Positions 41,064 through 54,053 of a stretch of DNA of 64,000 nt are shown piece after piece (position 1 is the stretch's first letter; the number at the start of each line of letters is the position of its first letter). The position numbers and the translations under genes were made by a program. Under the pieces are notes generated by a model, which worked only from the letters and a program-made list of their open reading frames with translations, was not told the DNA's origin and did no database searches. This DNA is from Cinclus cinclus. Taxonomy: Eukaryota; Chordata; Aves; Passeriformes; Cinclidae. The stretch covers positions 15,430,347-15,494,346 of the forward strand of contig NC_085047.1 of the NCBI RefSeq assembly GCF_963662255.1. The letters run 5' to 3'.

Positions 41064-42647
41064 GATACTTGAGTCCAGGTTCTCTGTGGTTCCTGGCTGG
41101 AAGTAAATGTATATGTTTGTATACCATTAGTTATTAAATACTGCTGCAGGAATTGGGATAGGGAGTGGATGATTGTTCTTTGATTGTTCAAATGCAGGAT
41201 ATAATTATTTTTCTTAAGAGCAGGCCTAGAGTGGCAAAGCCCCTAATTTTTGATCTTTGGTGCACACTGCAATTACCCAGAGACAGAAAAATAACAAAAT
41301 GGTTTCTTTTTAAGCCAACTTAATTGAGAAACTTCAGTAGTCCTGGTACCTCTTATGGACTTTATAGGAAAGTAACTGAATGTTTGCAGGTTTGTATTTT
41401 AGTTAGTTAACAAATTATGTATCTCTACTGGCACATTTGATGAATTAACATTTTGCTGTGGAATTGTTACCTTTAGGAAGGCAGTAAGCTTTTCTGTTGT
41501 GTAACATGATTTTAGGCTATGATTTTTAAGTCTAACAGTCCAGTTGATAGAATAATTCCTTGGAAGCTGTTTGGTTGGCTGTAGAGTAGAGATGTTCAGA
41601 TTGGAGCTGGTTTAGTGCTGGGGACAGACACTTTCCAATATAAGTTCAGACCACTGCAGAGAAGGAAATGCAGGTGGAAACTGGAGCAACTGAATATTGT
41701 TGTTTCTCATCTTAAAGAATGTAAAATAACTATGCTACAATTTAACTTCAGTTTGTTGTGCTTCACCTACAGCTAATGCTGTGGTTTTGGTAGTATTAGC
41801 CTTTTAAGGAAGTTCAGTATTTAAACACTTTCTTAGAAAGCGAATACCAGTTTTTAAAAAATAAATCTACCTTTCCCTCTGAGAGCTATTGTTTTAAATG
41901 CAGCTTAATTTAACATGTATGGTTTTCTATGGTGTTGGAATATATAGGTATAATAGAAGATACCCACTGGTATGATTAGCTGGTATTCTGTAGAGAAGTT
42001 GGCCTTAAAATAAATGTATTATCCTATTTCTTCAGAGTTCTCCATATAGATAATTTTTAAGTTCTTCTGCCTTCAACTGTTCATAAAATATGACGCATCT
42101 TGTCTCCTATATCTTGTTTCTGTGAAGTAAGTGTTGCTAGTAACTAACATGAGAGCAGCACTTGGAAAAATAAAGCTGTGCATAGGAGCTAAATATTGGT
42201 ATGGAAATCGGAATTAATATTTTATCAGTGGAACATAATTAATGATTTACTCAGTCCTGTGGAGAATGCGTGGTCTTCTATGTGAACACAAATCCTGGAC
42301 ACCTCTTCGCTCCACTTAAAACAAGCACGTTTTCTTTGGATGGCTGGGTCTGTAATATCTTGAAGAAACAATCTAATCTTTAAAATCTTAACTAAAATAC
42401 TGCTTTTGAAAAATATTGCACTGGAAATTTAGTGTGGAGATGTGTGACTTTTAATAGCAGCAATTGAAATTTGAATTGTTTCTTAGGAGAATCAAGACAG
42501 CACCTGGTGACCTCTGCATGCTCTTGTTTTCCTGCCCTCTTAATTCTCATGAGCAAAGCAGCTTCTCCCTACATTTTTCTCTTTTTAAAGTTGATTTTGA
42601 TGTTAAAAAGTACTTGTGTGAATCCTACCATAACAGGCCACAGGGAG

Positions 42648-43092
42648 TCGTAGAATGGTTTGGATTGGAGCAGACCTTAAAGATCATCCAATTCCACCCC
42701 CCTGCCATGGGCAGGGAAACCTCCTCTAGATCAGGTTGCTCCAAGCCCCATCCAACCTGGGGCCTTGAGGCCCCATCCTTCCAAGCCTGGGGCAGCCCCA
42801 GCTTCTCTGGGCAACCTGTGCCAGGGCCTCACCACCCTCTCAGCCAATAATTTCTTCCCAATATTCCATCTAACCCGGTCCTCTGTTAGCTTGAAGCCAT
42901 TCCCCCTTGTTCCTTCATTTCAGGCCATTGTCCAAACTCCCTCTCCAGCTTTTGGAGCCCCTTTAGGCACTGGAAGGGGCTCTGAGGTCTCCCCAAAGCC
43001 TGCTCTTCTCCAGGCTGAACAGCCCTAGCTCTCCCAACCTGTCTTCAGAGCAGAGGTGTTCCAGCAGCCCTTGGTGTATCTCCGTGGTGTCA
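42648..43092 (-). mobile_element. CR1 LINE fragment sharing its 3' flank with another copy
   Basis: Antisense CR1 from TCGTAGAATGGTTTGG to a CTTGGTGTATCTCCGTGG block. The non-CR1 sequence just left of it (42527-42647) is closely similar to the flank of the CR1 at 46514-46890. The two copies differ in their 5' truncation point. Confidence 0.93.
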
Positions 43093-44541
43093 GTCCTTAC
43101 GACTGTTGTTCAGTGCCTTACTATTTATTGGATGAGGTGGAGTAACTCCCCATGTTGTGTGGTGTTGGATGTTAAAAAATTAAACTTACAGGAAGGTGTG
43201 TGAGAAATGCTTTATGAATCGGGGGAAAATCCAATCCTTACTAATTTCTTTTTTCACATTGTCAGAGTTTAGAGAGAGGAGGAAGAAGAGTTCTGATCTT
43301 TTAAGTAAAAAAACCCTGTTTTTAAGCTCGCTTCACCTCCACGTTCCCATTTGTTTGGTGTAGTGGCCTGCATTGTGCAGCAAAGCAGAGATTTCTTTGT
43401 CAGGATATGTGAGACTACTACAGAATTATGTGAAGCAGGACTTAACTTTTGCTGCATTAATAGAGTGATAATTTTGGATCCAGACTAAAACCTGATTCAT
43501 CAGCTGATTTTTGTATATTTCTTTCTGTCCCTAGAAGGCAGATGAGTTTTTCAGCAGTTTCTGGGATTATAAATACATCAGCAGCAGCTTGTATTGACAT
43601 AGACACAAGGCAGTATTGCTTTGCTTTTAATCTGTTACAAAGCCAAAATAGTATGCAGTTTGTGAAGTTAAATAATATTTTTTTTCTAGAGATTTCATGA
43701 AATTTGCATCCTAAATTTACTTAATGTGCATCTTTACTATTGGAAATATGAAAATGTCTTTTAGTAGAAGCAGTGGTTTTCCTCATGTTTGGATACTCCC
43801 ATGAATTCTTCTGATCTTGGCTGTTGGAGAGATCCCTTAAACCCCCTTATTTTCATTCTCTGAAATCTTAAAATGTACGAATGACTGTAAAAAGGGATAT
43901 TTCATGAACTTTTCAATGTTGGAGGAGGAACAAATGTAAAATTTTTGAGGTTGGTGGTTTTTTTCTTCTTTATTTCTTTTGCTCCAGGCTAGTTCTCCAG
44001 TTAACCAAATCCACTATAATCCCATCAGGAGAATGCGGTGATGGTTTCGTAATTTATATTGTATGGTTATCTTAATCCAGGTTCTGTCATTGTAGCAGAA
44101 AATATGAACCAAGCCCACCATATGATTTGGCTTTTTCCATATGGAAGTAATAAACTGTAATAAATGGCCTGCTGTTGTACAATGCGGTACTGAGGGTGAT
44201 TTTCTTCCAGAGTAATTTTTCTTTCTGAAACTCAGACAAGCATAAAAATCATTTCCAATTTCAAGAGTCTTTTTCTCTGAAAAGCTGATTGTTTGGGAGA
44301 AGTCAAAAATTTTTGAAACTTAAGATACTTTCCTTCATCTTACTGTCAGGAATTATGAAAACATGCGTGTGATTCTAAACAAAAGAAATTTAACTTTGAG
44401 TGGGATTGCTCCATGTTTCAGCAAGTAGCTCTATCAGCACTAAATTTGTACAGTTACTGTGTGTGCCTGTATTGGATCCAGCAGAGACTTCTAGAGCGTG
44501 TTAACATATGCTAAGAACTGCTTATTAAATTGGTAGTGCAT

Positions 44542-44571
44542 CATTCCAGTAGCCTTAGAGATACTGGAATG
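44542..44571. repeat. 10-bp inverted repeat, 10-nt loop
   Basis: CATTCCAGTA and TACTGGAATG flank ten bases. The CATTCC/GGAATG ends match the core recognised by TEAD factors, but a functional site is speculative. Confidence 0.75.
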
Positions 44572-45396
44572 TAGGGTGTTGGTTTTTTTGGTGTGGTTTT
44601 TTTTTTTTTAATATTTCAACCACATAAGGGATAAATTTCTTTGCAAAGTTTCCCTGATATTTTGAGATTCAAACTTGAAAGGCAGACTTCTTCCCTTCCA
44701 TGTGCTGTTTTCTTCACAGAGGTATTTTTAATTTGGTGGCTTGTTAAAGACAGAGTTTATAATTCTCAGCACTGACAGTTATGTCACGTGGATGACGTTA
44801 GAACAACTTGTAGGAGTCAATATTCAGGTTCAAGCATGTTTAAAGCCTTTGCTAAGTAGCATCTGATTTGAGTGCTGGACTTAATTATGATACTAATAAC
44901 AGGAGTTTAAATGTTGATATGAACTGTGTAAGGAGCACAGATATTTATCAGTTGTGCGACAATATGTATTTTTACTCATTGATATTACTATATTAATTCA
45001 GTTACTGATTCCAGTGTACACTGATACACTCAGACCAACAAGTACACACAAATAAATATTTAGAATTCAAGAATATAGAATATTGTGATGGAATTTGGTC
45101 TCTTCCCATAATGCTGTGTTTTTATTGAGCTGTGAGCCTGCTCTCCTGTTGCAGATAGTAAGTGGGAAAGTGTAAGGAGTTTTAAGAGTCAGGTTGACTG
45201 ATTATTTTGTCCCTGTTCTTGGGTGGGTTTTCTCATACAAGTAGTAAATGGAACATATTCTTAAGGGGAATAAATATCTTGGAACTACTGGATAATCATC
45301 CTAAACTTTCTAGTAACTTAACTGACCATGATGTTATATTCTTAGGGATTTGGAAAGCTGTGCTAATTTTAGGATTTTTTTCCCCTGTTTTCATAG

Positions 45397-45489
<93 letters not shown>

Positions 45490-45495
45490 TAAGTA

Positions 45496-45511
45496 TTTTT
45501 TTTTTTTTTTT
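45496..45511. repeat. poly-T tract beside 5' splice site
   Basis: Sixteen T directly downstream of the GTAAGTA donor of the preceding exon. Confidence 0.95.
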
Positions 45512-46366
45512 GTAATTGAAAAGAAAGAGGTGGGTGCTACAAAAAAAACGAAGGTAAGGATTTGTCTCAAACAAGCAGCTCCTCTTCACAAGCTGATCAT
45601 GCTTGGTGAGATTATGACCTTCCCAAAATACAGACCATGTAACTGTCCACAACATTCTACTGTTTTCTTATGCTCTTACAAGTTCTTCTATATGATGGGC
45701 CCACAACCCTCCTCAGAGGTTGATGTAGCAAGGGAATTGTGTTTGAAAAAACAATGTTGCTCACTAGAGGGAGGTGAATTAATTGTTGTCTTAAGACTGT
45801 GTTTAATGTTTGGTAGCTTATGCACCTTCTGTATCAAACTGCTTAAGCAGAATAGGTCATAGCCTGGGCGGTCCCTGACTGTGCAAATCAAGTGAGCTGC
45901 AGAGGAATCTGAATGATAAGCAAAACAACCTCCCTGTGGTATAATTGCTGCTAATGAAAGTAGCTGTTTCATGTTCAGCGTTGTTGCTAAATGAGAAGCT
46001 ACATGAGTAAATAACTGAAGGTTATAGTATCTTCCAGGGAAATCCCATGTACTTCTGTTCTGATTCACTGTGGAGGATTCAGACTCATCTTCCACTGTTT
46101 GCAGAAAATCAGGTCAGACAGGTTTCTATGTTTTAAGTCTAAAGTTAGTTTAGGTTTCTCTTGCAGCAGTTGTTTGAGCAGGAGGCTTAACCAGGTCTCC
46201 TTAAATGGAGGTGAACTTTACTAAATGTGAAGCACAGTTTACTACCCAGTGTATTTGTATTGATAAATACAAAATTATTTGTATTCACATAGTTTTAATT
46301 TATACTCTGTGAATTGTTTGCTCTCATGCCGTCCTCTTGCTTTAAGCAATTTTTTGTCTTATCTTA

Positions 46367-46890
46367 TCACAGAATCACAGAATAGTTTTTTTTTCCTGCC
46401 TTTTTAATTCTCATGAGCAAAGCAGTTGCTTCTCCAACATTTTCCTGTTTTTAAAATTGATTTTGATGTTAAAAAGTGCTTGTGTGAATCCTTCTATAAC
46501 AGGTCACAGGGAATCATAGAATGGTTTGGGCTGGAAAGACCTTAAAAGGTCATCCAGTTCCCATCCCCTGCCACAGGCAGGGACACCTCCCACTAGACCA
46601 GGTTGCTCCAAGCTCCATCCAACCCGGCCTTGAACACATCCAGGGATGGGGCAGCCCCAGCTTCTGTGGGCAGCCTTTGCCAGACCCTCACCACCCTCGC
46701 AGAATTTTTTCCCAATATTCCATCTAACCCTGCCCTCTGGCAGTGGAAAGCCATTTCCTCTTGTCCTGTCATTCTAGGCCCTTATCCAAAGTCCCTTTCC
46801 AGCTCACTGGGAGCCTCTTTAGGCACTAGAAGGGGCTTTAATGTATATCTGGAGCCTTCTCCCAGGCTGAACACTCCCACCTCCAGGTTG
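46367..46890 (-). mobile_element. CR1 LINE copy with extra 123-bp 3' segment (candidate 3' transduction)
   Basis: CR1 body at 46514-46890 (antisense, TCATAGAATGGTTTGGGCTG onward). Left of it, 46391-46513 is not CR1 but closely resembles 42527-42647 beside another CR1. The unit is capped at the left by two TCACAGAA repeats (46367-46382), which look like a CR1 3' terminus. This arrangement fits a CR1 transcript that read through its own end and was copied together with the downstream flank. Duplication by another route remains possible. Confidence 0.75.
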
Positions 46891-48716
46891 CTGTTTGGAG
46901 TCATATCTAAGGAAAACAAATGTAGGAGTAGAAAAAGCTTCCTCTTTAAGGAATAATGTAAAAAGTGTTGCTTGATGGAAATTCAGCTCAGCCAACAGAG
47001 GAAGTAAATAAGTCCTGAGAAGGGAAGCTCAGCCATTTGCACAGTTTTATTCTTTAGGTAATTTCAGGCACAGCTGAAAAGATTCTCTGTACTTTTGTTT
47101 TTTCCTCTAGCAAGATGCATAGCCTTCTTCCTTGGGAAAATATCGCTGTGAGTTTTTGTGTGGTATCCATCACAGTAGTGTAAGAATCCTCAGATGATGT
47201 GTGATCCCCTCAGAAAATCTGAAAATAGAAGGCTGGACTGTGACATCTCTGGCACTTCTCTCTGCTCATCAGTAGAGTGGGAGAGGTGCAGGTCATGAAT
47301 ATCTCCTACAGTCTTGAATAAGCAGAAGTGGATTGACACTGGAACATGTGAAATAGGAGTAATTTTCAGTGTGGATACCTGTTCTTCCCTTCTGGCATGT
47401 GCTGTCTCTGAAGAACTGGTCTGGAAACTTTAGTTATGTCTTCAAGGTTTTGCCACCATACAATCCTGTTGTTGTTTTCTATAAGTGATGCACAATCATT
47501 AGCAAAACAAAGCAGTTTTTTTCTTTTTTTTTGGCTGGATAATATTTCCATGTAGGAATATTAAGCATAGTTTTTTGGGAGTATCACATTCCATTCTTCT
47601 CCCCATGGATGTCTATGCCTCATTTCCTTCTTACCTTCAGAACTTGAATTAATAGTTGTTCATTTTTAATTTTTTTTAACTGATGATTTCAAACTATGCT
47701 TCTTAGTGCTTCCTAATAATGTAAATGGAAATGAGGCTTCACAGGAAGTCTATCTTGAGGGGAAAACTGGCTAGACTTTGATAATTGGGCAGAATACAGA
47801 TGTCTGCTGTCCTGTGGATAATACCTGATTACGAACATTGAAACAAACAGAAAAGCCACTAGCTATTGAAATTAATATTTGAATGAAATTTTTTGTTTTT
47901 AGGTTACTGTGAGTCATCTGATACCCTCTGACACAAACTATAGTCAGTAAAATATTTCCAGGTTATTCTTTGTTTGCAGGATAAGAGCAGGGAGACAAGA
48001 GGTTTTCTTATCCACACATTCACTTGCACTGCCTGATTAGTTTGGTTCTCTTACTGGTCTTCAGTTTCCTTTCTGAGCACTGTAGCTAGACTTTTCTGAG
48101 TTTAGGTTCTATCACCACCATAATCACTACCATTTTAGATTAAAAACAAACCCAAAAAATCCTCCATGGCCTTTGTAGAAGAGCTCACCTATTTCATACA
48201 TCTGTGAGAGCAAATTTGGCTGTAAAGTCTCTGCTTCAGTCTTCTGAGTTCCCCTGCTTTGCCTGGATCTCTGGGGTAGCCTTTGGCCCTTTGAAAGGTC
48301 TGCAAAGTCCAGTGTCTGTGCATCAAGGTTTAATGGCTTGTTCCCTGTGCCTGGTGAGATTTGTGTTGTTTTGGTTTCTCAGGCATTACACTTAAATGAT
48401 TAATACGTGTTTTCCCATTCCAATTTGTATGATTTATTGCAGCAAGCTTGCAGGCCTACAAGCTCTGCTTCCATCTTCATATCTCTCCTGGTACCGATAT
48501 CCTTCCATGTTTACTTTTGTCCCCTGAATCTTTTCTGTTTCCTTCTGGAAATACTCCTCTCTGTTTCCAGTTTTTAGTCCTGGAGTTTCACTGGCTTCCA
48601 GAAAAGTAGCTCAGGTTTTTAGGTTAGCTTTTGTGGATGCAAAAGGCCCTATGCAAATTTTGTCTTAAATTACTTTTCTTGTGGGCAGGCAGTTTATTCC
48701 AGCATTTGACACCAAA

Positions 48717-49028
48717 TCATAGAAAGGTTTGGATTGGAAGGGACCTTAAATGTCATGTTGTTCTACTCCCTGACCATGGGCAGGGACACCTTCCACTAGA
48801 CCAGCTTGCTCTAAGCCCTGTCCAACCTGCCCATGAAGACTTCAAGGGATGGGGCAGCCAGAGCTTCTCTGGGCAACCTGTGCCAGGGCCTCACCACCCT
48901 CAGAGCCAAGAATTTCTTCCTAATCTCTAATCCGAATCTCCTCTATTTTAGTTTAAATCTGTTCCCCCTTGTCCTGTCCTTTAAAAAGTTGCTCTCCCTG
49001 TTTATCGTAAGGCCCCTTCAAATCCCCA
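48717..49028 (-). mobile_element. CR1 LINE fragment, 3' end
   Basis: Antisense CR1: TCATAGAAAGGTTTGGATTG, ACCATGGGCAGGGACACCTT, GGGCAACCTGTGCCAGGGCC, ending near AAGGCCCCTTCAAAT. Confidence 0.93.
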
Positions 49029-50477
49029 CTTCCATGTAGCCTGTACATTTTTAATATAGTTTTATATTTTTTTTTGCATGTTCAGATTTACCTTTCACAA
49101 GTTTAGGCTCTTTAGATCATGGTTGCATTAAATCAAGAGTCTCTGACTCATTTTCTCTCCTATTCTTCAGCCTTATATTTTCACTCTGTAACTTATGAGG
49201 GAGGCTAGCATTTGTGATTAACAGAAAGTAAAGAACATGCTGCAAACCTGAGAAGTCCAGCAAGAAGATTTTTTTTCTTAAGTGAATAGACAGTAGACTT
49301 ACCTAATGCTGGCAAATATGAGATACTCCTTTGGAATGGCTGGTCTGTAGGCAGGGAGATGCCCTTTTGAGCTGCATTTAAAGGCTTTCCTCAAAAATAT
49401 TTGAGTGCCAAGGTTTAAATTTGTGTTTTGAGGCTGTCTTGATTAATATACTGCTAGAATCAAGAGGATCCCAAAACTTCTTAGTCCTAAAAACTTTGGT
49501 GGCTTGATTTATGAAGATTTCATTTTTTAAAAATGTGTTACAGAATTTCTTAGCTGCCGAAAGATGCAGTTTTATCTTAACTTCATATTGGCAGCCTTCC
49601 TATTGCTATTGTACATTATTTAACCAGTAATCTCTAAGAAGGTGAGAAACTATTATTGCTTTTTAGCACAGTTGACATGATATTGGATCTGAACTGCTCA
49701 TGGAGCTTCAAGCATTTCAGATGGCTATAAACCAACTAAAACACCTTCATTTAGTATTCTTACTGCCATGAGGTCATAGTTTGCAACACAAAAAGATCAA
49801 ATGGTGTTTAGGTTTTTGTGGGTTTTTTTTAAAGCATTCTCATAGCAAAGAGCTGTAGCTGTGGATTTTGGCTTTTGGCCAGGCAATCAAAATTTAGTAT
49901 TTTGTCCAGCTGTGATCCAGTAATGTTCCTCACAGGAAACATTTTGTGGGGAGGAGAAGATACATATTTGAGCCTGTAAATTGTATTTTTCCCTCATATT
50001 GCTTTACAGTTTCTCTGAGTCACTTGCAGACAGATAAAATAATCACAGGTGAATCTGACCAAAGAAATGTTTTATCAAAGCTGCAACCAGAATGTGTTCA
50101 CTAAGAAAATAATTTCAGAAATGTTTGTGTCTTTCTTCAGTCACTTTATCTCACCTGTTTGCAGTAGGGAGTCTGTGCCTTCCACCTTAGGGCTAAGAAT
50201 GCTCAAACTGACTGTTCATTAACTTGAGAAAATTAATATTTTGGGACCAAATAGCTACTTTGTCATTTTTCTGCCAGAAAAACTTAGACCTGAAGTGAGA
50301 CTGTTAGAATTGACTTTTGAGATTTGGATGCAATTGAAATATTGAAATTGGTGACCTGAGGCTTCTCAGGTTGGTTCAGGTTTTTTTGTATTTAATTTAG
50401 AAATCCTGCTTTCTGATAGGAACTGTAAAACCCGTATGCGTTACCAGTTCTAGTGACATTCAGCCTGATGACTCAAA

Positions 50478-50496
50478 GTCATTAGGGCCTAATGAC
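50478..50496. promoter_or_regulatory. palindromic TAAT site in a motif cluster (candidate enhancer)
   Basis: GTCATTAGGGCCTAATGAC has 9-bp arms around one base and carries a TAAT core on each strand, the arrangement bound by paired homeodomain dimers. Next to it are ATTAATCAAATCA, two E-box-like hexamers (CAGATG and CACCTG near 50550-50570) and TGATGACTCA. The clustering is visible in the sequence. Enhancer function is inferred. Confidence 0.35.
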
Positions 50497-50812
50497 CATT
50501 AATCAAATCAGTTTTTATGCTCCACAAGTCACAGGCCATTCTTTTTGGACAGATGTCCACACCTGTCTGCTGTCTCAGGAGACCAACCAAGGAATTGTTG
50601 CTGGAATCTGAATCAGCCCAGCGTGACTAATTCAGCTCAAGGCTGTGTCTTAGAGTAAAGGGCTGTGCTCCTACAAGCCAAGCCCTTCTCACTGAGGACA
50701 GTACCTGACAGTCTCTAAAGTTTCTGAGTAACTGGATGATAGTTTTCTAACATTACTTTCTTTTTTATATACTTTTATATATTTTTATTTATTTCATGAG
50801 CTGTGAAGCTCA

Positions 50813-51074
50813 AAGGACAAGGGACAGTGTCTTTAAACTGATGGAGGGTGGGTTTAGTTTAGAAATTCCCTGTGAGCGTGGGGAAGCCTGGCACAGGCTG
50901 CCCAGAGAAGCTGTGGCTGTCCCATCCCTGGAAGTGTTCAAGGCCAGATTGGATGGGGCTTGGAGCAACCTGGTCTAGTGGGAGGTGTCCATGCCCTTGG
51001 CAGGGGAGTGGAACTGGATGGTCTTGAAAGTAGCTTTCAACCCAGACCCTTCTGGGATTCTATTCTGGGATTCT
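50813..51074 (+). mobile_element. CR1 LINE fragment, 3' end
   Basis: Sense CR1: CTTTAAACTGATGGAGGGTG, GGCTGCCCAGAGAAGCTGTG, CAACCTGGTCTAGTGGGAGG. It finishes in two tandem copies of TCTGGGATTC, the CR1-type terminal repeat. Confidence 0.93.
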
Positions 51075-52362
51075 TTCTCTGGGCTTTACCTTGATGAGAA
51101 TGCTGTGAATTCTGGTAACAGTAAAGCCTCAAGGAACACACAAATGGAATAGACACCCTCAGTCAGCTGCTTGTTTTCGTAGGTATTAATAGCCACTTTG
51201 TATTTCTGAGCTCTGTGCCTCTGTCTAAGCATTACTTTTGAGCTATAACCTCAATATGACTTCCATTCTCACCTGGAGGGAGGTGATGGCGCAGAAAAAG
51301 ACGTAACAGTTTAACCCAGTGTACCCAGAGCCCTTATGGATTTGTTCTACTTGCCTGCAAGACTATGAACATTGCTCTACTTAAAAGTCTGTAGAGAGCT
51401 ATTTATCCTCCTGTGTTTGCCTTGTAGACACTTGTCACTCAGCTTGAGCTTCTTGCATTGCCCCCTGTGAGCAGGAAGAGGCATCTGTGGAGGATGACCT
51501 TCTCACTGATTATAACTGGCTCTCAAATATGGGATTATCACTCTTTTCTCATTTTCCCTCTCCAGTGACTGTGGAAGGAGTCCAGGAAATTAACTCTTGG
51601 ATGACTAATTTCCAAAGTACTTCATACATATTTACTTAACTATCTAGATGCCTTAGGTAATATTTGATAAGCAGATAAACCATACTGTTGACTTCATTCC
51701 TTCATACTTATTGGTAACAATGGACAGTTTCTGACCTCTGCCCCCATATTTCTCCAGCAGCTTAAAATCTGGTTTTAAAGTCTTAGGGGCCATTTCAGTG
51801 CATGTCAAACAAGGAATCTGGCTGCACTTTTTGTCCTAATACATTAGTTTGAATATATGCACAAAAAATGGCGATAATTCCTGCTTTACTGCCCTATGGG
51901 GCAGCCCTTAAGTATTCTGCTGAGAAGTTATTTTATAGATGAGAGAGATAAACAGCTCACTGTTGCTACATTTAGATCTCTTGGTATAGATCATTCTGCT
52001 TGTTCAGTTTAGTAAGGAAGGGAAGATTTTTTTTTGGCTGCTGGGCTAAAGAGGTATTGCTCAGGCGTATCTAATGTTAGCTTGAGTAGCCGTGTCGTAA
52101 CAACCTCTTAAAAAACTCTCCTGGTCCTGCAAGTTAATTAATTTCTCACCCATTTTCCTGTAAGGTCTAGTTTTACAAAGGAATGTAAGAATGTTTGAGG
52201 GGAAATTTAAATTTATATGCCCACTGCAACAGTTTTTAAAGCTGTTTTTCTTGTGCTAGACACCTCAGTTTTCATGTTGGTTTACTCAGATACTTAAGTT
52301 TCTTCTGCTTAATAGAAGAGTTGCTGCTGTGCCTAAACTGAACTCATTAAGTCTTGCTGAAG

Positions 52363-52748
52363 AATCACAGAATATCCTGTGTTGAAGGGAAACACAGGGA
52401 TCACCAAGTCCAACTCCTGGCCGTCACAGGACACCCCAGCAATTCTACCCTGTGCCTGAGAGCATTGTCCAAACACTTCTTGAGCTCTCACAGCCTTGGG
52501 GCTGTGACCACTGCCCTGGGGAGGCTTTTTAGTGCCTGACCACCCTCTGGGGGAAGAACCTTTTCCTGATAAGCAGTGTAAATCTCCCCTGACACAGCTC
52601 CAGGCATTCCCTTGGGTCCTGTTCCTGGTCACAGAGAGCAGAGATCTGAGCTGCTGCTCTGCTGCCTCTTGGGAGGAAGCTGCAGACTGTGGGGAGATCC
52701 TCAGCCTCCTCCAGGCTGAACAAGCCAAGTCACCTCAGCTATTGTGCA
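52363..52748 (-). mobile_element. CR1 LINE fragment (different subfamily)
   Basis: Antisense: AATCACAGAATATCCTGTGT, GGATCACCAAGTCCAACTCC, CTCTGGGGGAAGAACCTTTT, ending in a CAGGCTGAACAAGCCAAGT block. Its wording sets it apart from the common copies, so it is another CR1 subfamily. Confidence 0.9.
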
Positions 52749-53941
52749 GGTAACTTGGGGCTTGCAAATTAGGCAGTCCTATGCCATACTGAAGTCTCTG
52801 TCCTTTAAAGAGTCCAACGTAAGGTAAATTAGTTTGAGCAAGTTTGAGACACAGCACAACAGATAAGAGGTATTACTCAATCAAGAGAGCAAAGAAACTT
52901 TGCCTTGGGTTTGCTCTGTCCTAGAATTACTTGTGCTTTGCACAACAGTATTCCTCTGCAACTTCAGAAGATGGGATTAAGCCAGGCCTACTTTCTGTTC
53001 TTCTTTCCCTCCATGTTCTTCTCATCTGAGATAGCACTTATTCTTGTGTGGTCTTGCATCTTGGGCTGCAAAGTGATGTATTCAACAGGATGGTCTACTC
53101 CAAACCCAACTATAGCCTGTGCAGGCCGCTGTGTTTGTAACTTGTCTGGGCCCAATTCTGACTGCTTATGTTCCAGGCAAGAGCTTTTATCACCCAAATA
53201 TTGTGTAAAGAGTAGATCGTCTTGTCACTATTTTGACAAATGCACATCTGTACTTAAATCCACAAGGTACAGCTTGAAATTCTTCCTGGATTAGGTTTTA
53301 GTGTCCCAAATACTTATTTTAACCTGTGGATGATTGAATAAAACCCAGAGAAGTGGCAGAATTTCCTATAAATCTTCTAGTCATTCTGCCTAGAAGGGGA
53401 GATAGGAAGCTCTCACAGCTATATGAGGTGTTACAGATCTGACACTTCGACATCAAACTGTCCTTTTACTTTGGGAAGGATGCAAGTGTTCTGTACCATA
53501 ACTTCTGTAGCTGCCATAGAGACTGCTGCTGTTGCTGTGGAGGTCTCTTGGTGAACCTGAACACAAACTGTTGGCAAAAGAACTAACATGATACATCCCT
53601 GTATCTGCCATCCATTGCACGTGAGGGGAAAAAAAGTTATCCTTCCAGCAAATCTTGTATTATACCTAGTCCTGGAGTTATTTTTTTGATCTTTTTTTTG
53701 TTGGTTTGGTTGGTGGGGGAATTAAATATTTTTTTAAATTTTTTTTAAAAATAATTGTTTCAAATATGGGAATTGTTTATCTGGATTGCAGCCCCACCTT
53801 GGTTCTGATTCAGCAGGAATATATTTCCATTTCCTGACATATTGATAGAAAGCAGGTAGAATGATTTTTGTCATTGCTGTTGCAGGCGGTATAGCACTGG
53901 CAGTAGTTTTAAGGAATGGCCCATTTATTTTGGGAAGGTGC

Positions 53942-54053
53942 AATCATACAATCCTTACGGTTGGACATGACCTCTAAAATCATCAAGACCAACCATTCCC
54001 CAGGCCAAGTCCACCACTGACCCATGTCCCCAAGTGCCACATCCATGCATCTA
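53942..54053 (-). mobile_element. CR1 LINE fragment (different subfamily)
   Basis: Antisense short copy: AATCATACAATCCTTACGGT, GACCTCTAAAATCATCAAGA, CCCATGTCCCCAAGTGCCAC. The 'acctctaagatcatcaagtcc' and 'gtccccaagtgccacatc' wording marks a second avian CR1 subfamily group. Confidence 0.88.

Larger units (their letters stand above)
27751..45396 (+). other. UVRAG: largest UVRAG intron (17.6 kb)
   Basis: The intron holds CR1 copies at 32421-32606, 33253-33560, 35171-35549, 38919-39394 and 42648-43092, a 23-bp near-exact direct repeat at 40303-40368, a poly-A tract at 41040-41063 and a 10-bp inverted repeat at 44542-44571. Other stretches, including 27751-32400 and 43100-45396, show no gene or repeat that I recognise. 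It ends TTTTCATAG. Confidence 0.9.
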
